From an uncultured Paracoccaceae bacterium (GTDB taxonomy: Bacteria > Pseudomonadota > Alphaproteobacteria > Rhodobacterales > Rhodobacteraceae), in contig CANNFE010000002.1 in assembly GCA_947503775.1 (NCBI GenBank), forward strand, positions 1 to 64,000: 64,000 nt of DNA. The letters are read 5' to 3'. The number at the start of each line of letters is the position of its first letter. Position 1 is the first letter of the stretch. The notes beneath the pieces were generated by a model, which made no database searches, was not told the DNA's origin, and saw only the letters and a program-made list of their open reading frames with translations. A program made the translations under genes and the position numbers. Below are positions 1 through 10,113 of the stretch, one piece after another.

Positions 1-1
1 G

Positions 2-91
2 CCCTACGAATACATCTGCAAAATCTGGACATCAGAGCCGAGCAGATTCATCGTCAATCCGATCCACCAGATGCCGGGCCTGAACACCTAA
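2..91 (+). mobile_element. C-terminal tail of an IS transposase (IS481/IS3-like), truncated by window edge
   Basis: An open frame enters from the left edge and ends PYEYICKIWTSEP...HQMPGLNT before a TAA stop. This ending resembles the C-terminus of DDE integrase-type transposases of the IS481/IS3 kind as I remember them. Only about 29 residues are visible, so the family and whether the element is complete cannot be judged. It lies just outside a region full of broken genes, which fits a locus prone to rearrangement. No terminal inverted repeat was recognised in the following 120 bases. Confidence 0.55.
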
Positions 92-213
92 GTTTCATGC
101 CTCATCCTTTGTCAGGACGGATGACTAACACATCAGCGACCCGGAGGCAGGGGCAACGCCAAAAGGTCTGCCTAAGCAAGCCTCAACGACCGTGACATAC
201 CCTGAAGACCTAC

Positions 214-861
214 TCAGCCCTCCTGTGTACCGTAGATCTTGAGGAACTTATTAACGCCTCTAGTGACGCGGTGTTCGATATCCTCTTTGCTTAGGGTTAG
301 GTTCGGGAAGATCTGGAGCTCGATCGGCAGAAGTCCCTGGCAAAGTACCGACAGGTCTTCTGCGGCCTCTTTTGTATCCTCGACCTTTAGCTTGCCCTGA
401 TCCACCCACACTTGGATAAGGTCCTGAAGGGCTGCGCGCATCCGGCCTGGCCCCATCTCGAAGAACTTCCGCCCCAATTCCGGTTTGCGCTTTGCCTCCA
501 GAAGAAACAGGGGCTCGGGACCCATCAGCTCCCGGTTCGCGAGCGCGGTGACAAGCTGTCGACAGAGTTTCAGAAGCGTCTCCCGTGGGCAGGCCTCCAA
601 GTCGACCTGTCCGGGAAAATCAGCGACCGCATCTTCGCCCAACTGATCAAAGACTGCGGCGAACACATCCTCTTTGCGACCGAACTTGTAATAAATCGTG
701 GTCTTCGCGACCCCCGCGGCTTCCGCGATCTCTTCGATGGTGACGGCCTCAACACCGTGTTCAAAAAACAGCTTTCGCGCCGCGCGCAAGATATCCCTTG
801 TTTTGCGCTCCTTATAGGGCAGCGCGTCGGCGGTCATCTTGCTTTTTTTCGCCACAGCCAT
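214..861 (-). CDS. TetR/AcrR family transcriptional regulator
   Basis: The 215-aa product is a typical TetR repressor in length. An N-terminal helix-turn-helix (about residues 15-65; RDILRAARKLFFEHG, then VAKTTIYYKFGRKEDVF) is followed by a variable all-helical ligand/dimer domain. The start was moved in from the longer track ORF because AAGGTGG lies at a good distance before MAVAKK. It is divergent from an RND efflux operon, the classic arrangement for AcrR-type control of a pump, so it probably represses that operon and itself. The regulator looks intact while its probable target operon is broken. Confidence 0.85.
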   Translation of the reverse strand: MAVAKKSKMTADALPYKERKTRDILRAARKLFFEHGVEAVTIEEIAEAAGVAKTTIYYKFGRKEDVFAAVFDQLGEDAVADFPGQVDLEACPRETLLKLCRQLVTALANRELMGPEPLFLLEAKRKPELGRKFFEMGPGRMRAALQDLIQVWVDQGKLKVEDTKEAAEDLSVLCQGLLPIELQIFPNLTLSKEDIEHRVTRGVNKFLKIYGTQEG

Positions 862-901
862 TGATCCACCTTTCATAATAATACGCAAGTGTAGTATAAA
901 A

Positions 902-911
902 ACGGTACCGT
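902..911. promoter_or_regulatory. Palindrome in the tetR/efflux divergent promoter, candidate operator
   Basis: The perfect 10-bp palindrome ACGGTACCGT lies between the TetR gene and the efflux adaptor gene. The heptamer GTAGTAT occurs on both sides of it (about 892-898 and 910-916). On the minus strand a TATTAT-like -10 sits nearby. The position fits a TetR operator. This is inferred from symmetry and location only. Confidence 0.45.
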
Positions 912-953
912 AGTATCTGGGTCGCCTTCACTTGACAACCTGATAGAACAGTC

Positions 954-2192
954 ATGTCCAAAGTGGACCAAGACGCAAAGAAGGTAAAATCGGCAAAGTC
1001 TGATCCTAAACCGGATCAAGGCAGACGGAGCGATAGCAGGGTTCGCTTGCTCGGGCGGCGCGCCTTGCGAGCAACGGCCAGCCTGGCATTGACCGGTGGC
1101 ATCGTGGCCGCCGCGGCCTTTGACTATCAGCGTATTCACGCAGAGGCGGACATCTCCGCTCAGGACGCCGGGCGATTGCATGTGCCAGATCCCGTACCGG
1201 TGGTGGCTGAACCAGCTGCGGCCGAGGACGCATACGTCTTTCCGCGTCGCTATCTTGGAACTGTCGTTCCGAACCGGATGAACACGTTCGGATTTGAGAT
1301 CAACGGACGCGTGTCCAAGATCGCTGCGGATATCGGAGATAAGGTTGAGGCCGGTGATGTTCTGGCGACGCTGGATCAGCGCCGTCGCGAGGCTGCTTTG
1401 GAAAGCGCCGAGGCCGGACTTGCGCGGACCCGGGCCGTCCTCGACCTGCAGGAAGCCGAAGTTACGCGCGCGCAGACACTTCGCGGGTCAGGCACGATCA
1501 CGCAGCAGTCTTTGGATCAGGCGCTGTCCAACGTGCAGGCCGCACGGGCGGATGTGGAAGCTGCTGAAGCGCAACTGCGCAATCTCCAGATCGATCTATA
1601 AGACACGGTGCTGCGCGCACCCTTCGCAGGTGAGGTTCTCGCCATGGACTTCGACCTCGGAGACGTCGTGGCACCTGACCGGGCGATCCTGACGATGGCG
1701 GGCGATGGTCGATCCGAAGCCCAAGTCGGAGTTCCTGTTGTTTTGGCAACAGATTTTGAGGTCGGCGAAACCGCGCAGGCGCATTACCGGGGTGAGGTCA
1801 TCGAGGTCGAGGTTGTCAATGTGATCTCTCGTGTGAACGCTGCCTCGCAGACAATGACCCTTGTGGTCGCGCTTCCGCCGGACATCACCGCCATTGAAGG
1901 CGAACGCGTTGTTCTGCTTGCCGAACAAGTCGTAGAGCAGCGGGGCGTCTGGGTCCCGCTGGGCGCGCTGGTCTCTGATCTGAATGGACTATTCGCCGTT
2001 CAGATCGCGGCCGAAACGGTGGGGGATCAGTTGCAAATCGCGCGCGCCCCCGTCATCGTCCACTACAGCGACGGCATCCGCGCCTTTGTGTCCGGGGCGA
2101 TACGCAATGGCGATCGGATCGTCACCGAAGGCACCAATCGCGTCTCGCCCGGCCAGACCGTGACGCTCGCCTCTGTGGAAGCTGGCGGCTGA
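954..2192 (+). pseudogene. RND efflux periplasmic adaptor (HlyD/MFP family), interrupted by an in-frame stop
   Basis: Two track ORFs (954-1601 and 1608-2192) are in the same frame and together make a normal membrane-fusion protein of about 412 codons. It has an N-terminal anchor (residues ~35-55), lipoyl/barrel-sandwich motifs (VSKIAADIGDKVEAGDVL), a coiled-coil hairpin (LESAEAGLARTRAVL...) and the second lipoyl half (VLRAPFAGEVLAMDF). The only break is TAA at 1599-1601, in the usually conserved stretch just before the RAPF motif. The intact protein would link an inner-membrane RND pump to an outer-membrane channel. The 3' end overlaps the pump start by one base. The gene is most likely non-functional unless the stop is suppressed or is a base-call error. 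Confidence 0.88.
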
Positions 2193-5100
2193 TGCTGATC
2201 AAGCTGGTTTTCAATCCGCGCATCCTTGCGCTGTCCACCCTGTTCCTTTTGGCCATCGGGATCGGCGCAATTCAGACGGTGCCCCGCGCCGAAGACCCTA
2301 CGATCAAGGCAAGGATCGCCGGCATCACGACGATGTACCCTGGCGCCAGCGCCACGCGCGTTGAGGCGCTGGTCACACAGGTGATCGAGGACGAGTTGCG
2401 CACGCTGGCCGAGATCGAGGAACTGTCCAGCACATCGCGGGCGGGCGTGTCCATCGTACAGGTGACGCTCGTCGACCGGATCACCGAGGTCGAACCCATC
2501 TGGTCGCTGGTGCGTGACCGGCTTGCAGATGTTGCTCCACGTCTGCCTGCGGGCACGACCGCGCCGAACCTGAACGAGGACGGCGGCTATGCCTATACGG
2601 TCCTCTATTCAGTGAACGCGTCCGACGGGCGCGATATCGACCGGCTGATCCTGCAACGCTACGCCGAGGCGCTTGCGGACACCCCGCTCGCGGTGCCGGG
2701 GTCTGAATATGTGGCCCTCTACGGTACGAGCCCGGAAGTTGTTGAGGTCGTGATCGATCAAACCGCGCTTCAGGCCGCAGGTCTTGATGTTCGGGCGGTC
2801 GCTGCCGCTTTGGCATCAGCAGATGCGCGCAATTCGGCGGGCACCCTGTCAAACGAGGCTTCCGCCCTTACGGTGGAGCTCAACAACACGCTCGACAGCC
2901 TCAACCGGCTGCGCCAGATCCCAATCAGTCGCGACGGCGTGGGAACGCTCGTGCTTGGCGATGTTGCGACGATCCAGCGCGTGGTTGCCGGCCCGCCGGT
3001 CGCAAGCGCCTCACACAACGGGCAAGAGACCATTCTTGTCGGCGCACGGATGGAGCCGGGCCTGCGCGTCGACCTTTGGGTTCCGACTGCTCCTGACGCT
3101 ATCGAGGACTTTACCGACCGACGGGTCGAAGGCATCGATATCGACCTGGTCTTCGAACAACAGAGTTACACCGAAGACCGCCTGATTTCAGTCGTCAGCT
3201 CTATGTTTCGGGGGCTGTTGATCGTTGTGGCGGTGCTGTTTTTACAATGGGCATTCGGTCCGCCCTCGCGGTCGGCCTCGCCATTCCGATGACAGCGCTT
3301 TTGACGGCTGCCATCTTCCCGCTCGCCGGTATTTCTTTTCACCAGATGAGCATCATCGGCATCGTCGTGGCCTTGGGCCTCATGGTCGACAACGCGATCA
3401 TCATGACCAATGACATCCGCGAGGATCTCGCGCATGGGGCGGACCACGGGGTGGCCGTGTCGAGGGCGTATAAAAAGCTGTTCTTCCCGCTCATGGCCAG
3501 CACGGTCACGACGATGCTGGCATTCTCGCCCACCTCGCTTCTTCTTGGGCCTGCAGGCGAGTTTGTCGGGCCTTTGTCGGTCGCCGTGCTTTGCGCGCTT
3601 TTCAGCTCCTTCGTCATCTCCACGTACGTCATTCCGGCGATCTCACCGTTTTTGTTCAAATCGGGTACGGCCGGAAAGGGATTTCTGGCTAATGGCATCT
3701 CCTCCAGGCTGCTTTCGGTTCCATTCCGCGCATTTGTCGGTCTTTTTGTCCGCCGCCCTCTCGTTGGTCTGACTTTCTGCGCGGCACCGGCTGTCATCGG
3801 TGTGATGTTGCTCTCGACCGTGCCGACGAAGTTCTTCCCGCCATGGACCGCGACCAGTTCCGCATCGAGGTGATGATGCCGCAATCAACGGTCATTACCC
3901 GGACGCAGGAGGTGGCCGAGCAGATCGAGGCCGAGCTTTTGCGCACAAAGGGTATCACGCAAACGCTGGTCTCTATCGGTGCGGCGTCCCCGCAGCTTTA
4001 TTTCAACACCATCAGCTCGGAGAGCGCGAACCCGGCATTCGCAGATTTCATTGTGAACACTGACGGAACGACCGCACAGATGAGCTGATCCCGTATCTTC
4101 AGGATCGCCTGTCCAATATGTTTCCCGAGGCCCGGATTGTCGTCATCAGCTACGGATTTGGCCCGCCCGGCGCCACGCCGACCGAGTTGCAGATTTTCGG
4201 TCCGGAACTTGAGGTACTGGAGGAATATGGCCGCATCGCCGCGGGCATCCTCGCCAATGTGCCCGAAGTTTTTGGGGCCGATGTCTCGCTGCACCGCGAT
4301 GCCGTGCAAGTCGAGGTGACGGTGGACGATGAAACCGCAAATCTCGTCGGGCTCGACGCCAGTGCGATTGCCGCGCAACTGGATGCCACGCTTTCTGGCC
4401 AGGCCGGCGGGTTCGTGGTGGAGGGATCGGAACAACTCCCTATTTCGGTTCGCTTTGCGGAAGGGGCCCGGTCGAATGTCGGTGATCTGAGCGATTTCGC
4501 CTTCACCGCCCCGGGTGCCGAGACGCCTGCCGGTATCCCACTCGCGGGGCTTGCAGCTATCGACCTGGTCCCGGCCTGGGTCGATATCGACCGCCTGGAC
4601 GGCGAACGCATCCAGACGGTTTCAGCCAATGTCACCTACCAGACCATCGCAGCGCCCGTGCAGGCCGCGTTCGAACGCGCTTTGGAAGAGCAGGGTTTCG
4701 AGCTTCCGCCAGGCTATCGCTTTGCCGTGACAGGGGCGCAGGAGCAGCGCGCCGATGCCGTTGCACGGCTCATGGCGCAGGTCACGACACTGATATTGCT
4801 CGCTCTGACGATCCTTGTGCTGGCTTTCAACTCGTTTCGACGGATGGGCGTGGTTCTCATCACCGGGGTCCTGACCGCAGGTTTTGCATTTCTGGTTCTC
4901 AAGCTCAGCGGGTTTGCCTTTGGTTTCATTATCATCATCGGCGTGATGGGCCTCATCGGGGTCGGTTTGAACATGTCCATCGTGATGATCGCCGCTCTCG
5001 ACGAAGATGACGCGGTGAGGTCCAGCGATGTGGAACGGATTATCGATGTCGTCTGCGGTCCGACCGCGCGCCACATCTGGTCGACGACGATCACGACGGC

Positions 5101-5287
5101 CGGCGGGTTCATTCCGCTTATGCTGATCGGCGGAGACTTGTGGCCGCCCTTCGCGGTGGTCTTCGCCGGTGTTCTGCTGCTTTTGACCATCGTAGCCTAC
5201 GTCTACACGCCGTGCATGTATCGCTTGGTGCTGGTTCGGCGTGCACGAAATCGCCATGCGGTCGGTCCCACATTGGCCGAGGTCTAG
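2192..5287 (+). pseudogene. RND family efflux permease with three -1 frameshifts
   Basis: Four consecutive ORFs in successive frames reconstruct one RND transporter of about 1030 aa. The first (2192-3292) has the N-terminal helix and porter domain. It breaks near 3236-3244, where VAVLF should continue into MGIRSALAVGLAIPM. The second (to 3873) carries the TM4 region LMVDNAIIMTNDIRED and breaks near 3841, before MDRDQFRIEV. The third ends at 4088. The frame continues with DELIPYLQDRLSNM into the last ORF, which ends at 5287. Each shift equals loss of one base; the first is next to a T run. The family exports hydrophobic compounds by proton antiport with the adaptor upstream. Three lesions make function very unlikely. 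Confidence 0.9.
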
Positions 5288-5290
5288 CGC

Positions 5291-6300
5291 ATGATTTATG
5301 GTCAGAAGCTGCCAACCGAACGAGCTGCGTCAAGGGCGTTGTAGCGGCCCTCGTGATGTCGGGCCTCGCTGGATGCGCGGGCACTTCAAATGCGGAGCCC
5401 ATTGATATGACTGCACCATCCGCCGCTAGCAAGGACGTCTTTTTTGCAACCACACGGGTGCCATCCGACAATGGCCAATTGTTCAACGGGACCCACAGCG
5501 ATGACGCCTCTTTTGGGATCGTTCGCGTTGGCGTGCCTGCGGCCCATCAGCCAGGACAGCTTGAGCTGGCGAACGGGCAGCCTGACCCGGACCGCCATTG
5601 GCATACGCAAGCCGTTACCGAAATCGACACGGTCGACGCCTTCGCCAAAGCCAGCACCGAAGGGCAACCGGGAGCGATGATCTTCGTTCACGGCTACAAC
5701 AATACCTTCATCGAGAGCATCTATCGCTACGCGCAGATCGCGCATGACACGGCCTTGCCCGATGCTGCCATTCAGTTTTTCTGGGCCTCAGCCGGTAAGC
5801 CTTCGGCCTATCTCGCGGACCGGAATCGCGCGCTTATCTCACGCTATGCGCTTGCCGATCTGATCGGTTCTGTCGCAGCCGAGATGCCGGATCGCCTGGT
5901 TCTCGTCAGTCATTCCATGGGCTCTTTGTCTCTGATGGAGGCCCTGACGCTTTTGAACTCGGACGCGCAAAGGATGTTTGCGCGGCATGTCTCGGAAATC
6001 GTTCTGGTCGCGCCCGATCTCGATATTGACCTTTTCGAAGCTCAACTGGTCCGCAGCGGATTGCCCGCAGAGCTGTTCGCCGTGGCAATCAATCGGGATG
6101 ATCGGCTTCTTGGCTTGTCGTCAATCCTGTCCGGCGGCCGCGACCGGGTTGGAAACGAACCGGACGCAGCAGCGCTATCGGCCCTTGGCGTCCGTGTCCT
6201 GGATGTCAGCGGCTTTCAAGACGGCGACGGTCCAGAGCACTTCCTTCCAGCCACATCCTCAACCCTTCTCCAAGTTTTTCGAAGCAGAGCCCCTTCCTAA
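5291..6300 (+). CDS. Putative lipoprotein alpha/beta hydrolase (DUF900-type), 5' end uncertain or frameshifted
   Basis: The mature part reads as an alpha/beta hydrolase of the DUF900 (COG4782) type: MIFVHGYNNTF near the first strand, the nucleophile elbow LVSHSMGSLS, and a C-terminal DVSGF...HF that may supply the histidine. A lipobox (SGLAGC) precedes the mature sequence, so it was probably a periplasmic or outer-membrane lipoprotein. In its own frame there is no good start: the track ORF start at 5140 lies inside the pump gene. The ATG at 5291 would give a charged N-region (MIYGQKLPTERAASRAL) leading to the lipobox, but it is one base out of frame. A single-base deletion near 5339-5343 would explain this, as in the neighbouring genes. 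Substrate is unknown. Confidence 0.7.
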
Positions 6301-6310
6301 GGAACAAACC

Positions 6311-6775
6311 ATGTCTCTCATCCTGCCCATGCGTGTTGGCCCCGCACCGGAAACCGGGCAGCAACCGCCGCAGCTTCAATACTCCGACACAAGCCCACCC
6401 GAAATTGTGGCGGCCCTTAAGGTTTGGGCCTTCGCAGCCTTTGAGCACGCCCGCAAAGAGCCGACAAGAATCTCGGTACCAACGTCAGAAGCGCTTTGGC
6501 TGAATGAGCGTATCGCAACGCCAAGCAATGCTTTCATGCCCCCGGCCGGCAGCCGCGAGTTCACGCATTTTTACCAGGATGGCTCGATGCATGTCGTCCT
6601 CTCGACGGAGGACGAACTGGTCGTCATGGAGGCAAAATGGGGCATTCCGCACGTCTATCATCACTTGGGCGTCAAGGAGATGCTGATCTTCGCACCCCGC
6701 AACCTCGAGGAAGTCGAGATCGTCAAACCGGTCGTTCAGGCGTCCTACGATCACGCGATGTCGCGACAGTCCTGA
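6311..6775 (+). CDS. Luciferase-domain (DUF5519-like) protein
   Basis: The 154-aa protein starts 10 bases after the hydrolase, behind AAGGAACA. The stretch FMPPAGSREFTHFYQDGSMH, followed by LSTEDELVVMEAKWG and MLIFAPRN...VVQASYDHA, matches the pattern of the so-called luciferase domain (DUF5519) as I know it. Members of that family are small soluble proteins of unclear function, despite the name. The reading frame is undamaged. It lies between a lipoprotein hydrolase and a ferredoxin and may be part of the same transcript. The role here is unknown. Confidence 0.6.
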   Translation: MSLILPMRVGPAPETGQQPPQLQYSDTSPPEIVAALKVWAFAAFEHARKEPTRISVPTSEALWLNERIATPSNAFMPPAGSREFTHFYQDGSMHVVLSTEDELVVMEAKWGIPHVYHHLGVKEMLIFAPRNLEEVEIVKPVVQASYDHAMSRQS

Positions 6776-6778
6776 TCC

Positions 6779-7024
6779 ATGACGCATGTGATCGGAGAAC
6801 CCTGCATAATCGTCAAGGATGCATCCTGCGCCTCGGTCTGCCCGGTCGCCTGCATTTCCGACGCAGGAGACCGGTACTGGATCGACCCGACGCTTTGCAT
6901 CGATTGCGGCGCCTGCGTGGTCGTTTGTCTGGTCAGCGCGATCTCGCCCGAAGGATTGCTGCCGACGGAGTGGCGAATGGATGCCGAATCGGAAGGACAC
7001 CGATGGGTCCGATTGAGATCGTGA
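6779..7024 (+). CDS. 7Fe-type ferredoxin (3Fe-4S / 4Fe-4S)
   Basis: This 81-aa ferredoxin starts three bases after the luciferase-domain gene. The cysteine layout is Cys9 (EPCII), Cys17, Cys21-Pro, then CIDCGACVVVC. The lack of a cysteine at CIIV, with a C-x7-C spacing, is the pattern of 7Fe ferredoxins that hold one 3Fe-4S and one 4Fe-4S cluster. The proline usual after the final cysteine is replaced by Leu (VVCLVSAI). It probably passed electrons between the ferredoxin reductase encoded downstream and the Fe-S enzyme next to it. It overlaps the next gene by 22 bases. Confidence 0.8.
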   Translation: MTHVIGEPCIIVKDASCASVCPVACISDAGDRYWIDPTLCIDCGACVVVCLVSAISPEGLLPTEWRMDAESEGHRWVRLRS

Positions 7025-8048
7025 TGCGCCTGGCGAGCCGTTTCGGCTTTGCCTTTGATGGTGTCGATGTCGAAGCCAGCACCGATCGGATGATCGCAAA
7101 GCTGGAGGATCATCGCGGCATCGGGTCCGACCCGGTGTCTGCCCATGAGACATCCATCGGTCGAACCCCCTTCACCAGCGATGTTCCGTTCCGCCAAAAG
7201 GCCATGTCCCATATCGGCTGGCGCGATTTTATGGAGTTGATGCCGCAGGGTCCGCGCTTCATTGCGCATACCAATCGCGGGCAGAAGTTTTGGAAAGAAA
7301 CCTTTCAGCCAAGGCGGCGCGAGATGACCGAGGCCGAGGGGGCCGATCTTGTCGCCTTCATGAAAGAAAGGGGTGCGCTCGATGTTGGATTTGTGCCCGA
7401 CATGGACCCGCGACTGATCTTTGCCGGGCAGGTTCTGCCGGAACGCCATGCCATCGTCTTCAGCGTCGAAATGGACAAGGAGGCGATGGAAACCTCGCCA
7501 TCCGCCAAATCCAGCACCGAGGTGATGCGCCGTTATGCCGATCTGGGTGCGATTGCCACGGCCACATGCGACTTGCTGCGCGAACGGGGTTTTGCCGCCT
7601 ATCCAGGGACCAACCTGGGCGGTCAATCCGATTATCCCGCAATCGCCGAGGCCGCCGGTCTGGGCGCGATCGGCTATCATGGACTGCTAATCTCGCCCAT
7701 TGCAGGCGCGCGGATGCGGCTTTGCCCGATCTATGTGGGGATCGACAACCTGCCAAAGGCCAGGAACTCTCATCTCTGGGTCCGCGATGTCTGTGCGAAC
7801 TGTCGGCGCTGTGTCCGCTCCTGCCCTCCCGGTGCGATTGAACCCGAACCCAAGCCAAAGTTAAACGGGTACCAGCGCACGATCCGGGCCACGGCCTGCC
7901 GCGACTACTTTGCCCGCAGTCTTGGCTGCGCGATCTGCCTGAAGGTCTGCCCCTTCAGCCATGTCGGATACGAAGAGGTACATCGGGCCCACAAAGCCGC
8001 GAAAGCCAAACCCGGCCCAATCTCGACGATCCGGACGCGATCCAGTGA
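7003..8048 (+). pseudogene. Reductive dehalogenase/QueG-like double 4Fe-4S protein, probable frameshift near the 3' end
   Basis: ATG 7003 follows GGAAGG. The ~345-aa product ends in two Fe-S motifs, VCANCRRCVRSCPPGAI and GCAICLKVCPFS, with a preceding domain like that in reductive dehalogenases and epoxyqueuosine reductase (LRERGFAAYPGTNLGG, EAAGLGAIG). No Tat signal is visible, so it is cytoplasmic. In the given frame it runs without a stop into the next gene. In the -1 frame a stop (TGA 8046-8048) lies one base before the ATG of the reductase, giving a natural-looking end (NLDDPDAIQ). I infer a one-base deletion near 8020 that makes a false fusion. A corrinoid-dependent reductase is possible, but the substrate is unknown. 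Confidence 0.6.
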
Positions 8049-8049
8049 G

Positions 8050-9418
8050 ATGCACGGACCGCGCATTGGCGTTATCGAAGCTGGAGCAGCAGGATTCTAT
8101 CTCGCCAGGACGCTTCTCGATCGGGACCCGACGATCCGCGTTGATTTGATCGAAAGGCTACCCTTTCCACACGGCCTTGTCCGCTACGGTGTTGCACCTG
8201 ATCACCCGGAAGTCCGCAACAAGAGCTGGCTTTTCGACCGTATGCTGGAACATCCCCGTATCCGGCTGCTTGCGGGGATCGAACTTGGCAAGGACATTGC
8301 GTTTAATGTCGTTCGACAGGCCTATGATGCTGTAGCCCTTTGCTTCGGCGCTCGATCGAGCCGGAAGATGAACGTACCGGGCGAAGATCTTCCGGGCTCC
8401 TATTCCGCGGCAGACCTTGTGCGCTGGTACAACGCCCATCCCGATCTCGCCGCGCTCGACCCGCGCCTTGGACAGCGGGTCGCGATTATTGGCCACGGCA
8501 ATGTCGCGCTTGATACGGCGCGAATGCTGATGAGCGATCCAGAGATGCTCGTGACCACCGATATGATGCCGGAAGCCGCCGTGCGCTTTGCCTCCACCCG
8601 CGTGAGGGAAATCGATATCATCGGGCGAACCGGGCCGTCTCAAACCAGCTTTACCCCAAAGGAGATCGTCGAGCTGTCCGAAGTCCCCGGCGTGCAGATC
8701 GTGATCAATCCAGCGGAATTGAAGGCTGATCTGGCGCTATCGCTTCCGGACGAGCAGGTCGAGCGGCGGCGCCGCCGCAACCTGGATCTCTTTCATCAAT
8801 GGGCTTCGGTGCCGATTGATCCCTCGAAGCGTCCGGTGCGCATCCTGTTTTTCCGGGACCCGCAGGCCATTCATGGCGACACCCATGTCACGGGCGGCAC
8901 TTTCTGTCTGACCCGCATGATCGAGCACGAGGGCCGCGCCGTGCACGAAGGGCGCGAGCAAACCGAAGCGCTCGCCTTCGACGCCGTCTTACGTGCGATT
9001 GGGTTCTTGGGCGCCGAGATCCCCGGTCTCCCTTTTGATGCAGAACGCGGCCGTCTGCCCGTCGGACCGCATGGCCGCATCCTCGGGACTGACGGCTTGC
9101 CTATGCCTATGTCTATGCTTGCGGCTGGGCACGTCGGGGACCCGTTGGCGTTATCGGTGCCAACAAGATCGACGCACAGGACGTAGCCAACACAATCCTG
9201 AGCGATCTTGCAGACGATCCGAACCAGCGCGGAGCAGCTGGTCTTCCGGGCAGTGCTGCGCCGATCTCAGCGGCTGACTGGGCCGAGATCGCACGCGAGG
9301 AAAAACGGCGCGGTGCGGTACGCGGGCATGGGCCGTTGCGGTTCATCCACCCGCAAGACGCGATCGACTGGCTTGGCAGCTATGACCATCAACGGCTGAA
9401 CGATCCGACGCTTCCCAT
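8050..9418 (+). pseudogene. NADPH-ferredoxin (adrenodoxin-type) FAD reductase, frameshifted
   Basis: The sequence follows the FprA/adrenodoxin-reductase pattern: FAD motif (RIGVIEAGAAGFY), LVRYGVAPDHPEVRN, the NADP motif VAIIGHGNVALDTARML and RTGPSQTSFTPKE. Two defects are seen. The first glycine of the FAD GxGxxG is Glu. Near 9101-9115 the frame must shift by -1 to recover the expected C-terminus (CGWARRGPVGVIGANKID). In the original frame the protein ends in an unrelated tail at 9186. It would have supplied electrons to the ferredoxin at 6779. The 3' border is approximate because the frame runs on into a cytochrome fragment. Confidence 0.8.
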
Positions 9419-9500
9419 GAAAGACATCGAGTCCGGCCGGCCGGATTTTGCCCGTATCAACAAACGTTTCACAACAGAGATCGCCAGACGAACCGCTACC

Positions 9501-9833
9501 ATGCCACTCGACGATCCGGGCAAAGCAGAGGCGCTCCAGGGCCACATGAGCGCAGGCGCCGTTATCGGTGTTCTGCTGCTGATGCGCTTTCTGACCCGGC
9601 GCGCCACGACCCAACCGCCAGCCGCAGATAGTGGGACACCCGCGCTCAGGACCGCCGCGCGGGCCGGCCATATCGGGCTCTGTATCTTGATCGCCGCGAT
9701 GGTAGGGTCAGGCCTCGCAATGACCTACGGCTACGGCTTGATCGACATCGTCTTCACCGGCTCCGACGATCCGATCCCGGCTGATTTGAGGGCCTCTTTG
9801 CCCGATATCACGCATAAAATCATTGGTTTTTAG
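9501..9833 (+). pseudogene. Cytochrome b561-like fragment lacking first and last membrane helices
   Basis: This segment encodes two membrane spans with candidate haem histidines (LQGHMSAGAVIGVLLLMRF; AARAGHIGLCILIAAMV) and the loop DIVFTGSDDPIPADL typical of diheme b561 proteins, then stops at HKIIGF. A complete b561 has four helices, so TM1 and most of TM4 are missing. The frame is continuous with the C-terminus of the upstream reductase, and the residues between (about 9419-9500) match nothing I recognise. A deletion junction is likely. No start codon or ribosome site of its own is convincing. Confidence 0.65.
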
Positions 9834-10113
9834 CCTCTCGGCTTTCTCGCTGTGAGAGTGATCAAGGGTGATGGGTCGAATGGTTTCTGCAATGACTCTT
9901 TCCGGAACTAAAGGTAAGTATTTCAATGGTTTATGCGAGGCAATGATCAACTATGGCGGGTCGTCATATCGATCTTGATTAAAACTGCAGGCAGTCCTCA
10001 CATCTCGCCGACGCAACCCAATCAAATATTTCCGCGCGGCAACTTTCAACAAAAGGCGTAAAGTTCTAGGCTGACCTTGTCCGAACCGAGGCATCAGAAA
10101 AGAACCGCGCATC

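Noticed and set aside
6637-9186. One 849-aa fusion protein
   Set aside because: It begins inside the luciferase-domain gene in another frame and joins two unrelated enzymes at a normal TGA-ATG junction seen one frame away; treated as two genes with a frameshift.
954-9833. Indels as plain sequencing errors
   Set aside because: Not excluded, but all cluster in one 9-kb block, together with a nonsense codon, a Rossmann glycine loss and a truncated cytochrome, while over 50 kb of other coding sequence is clean.
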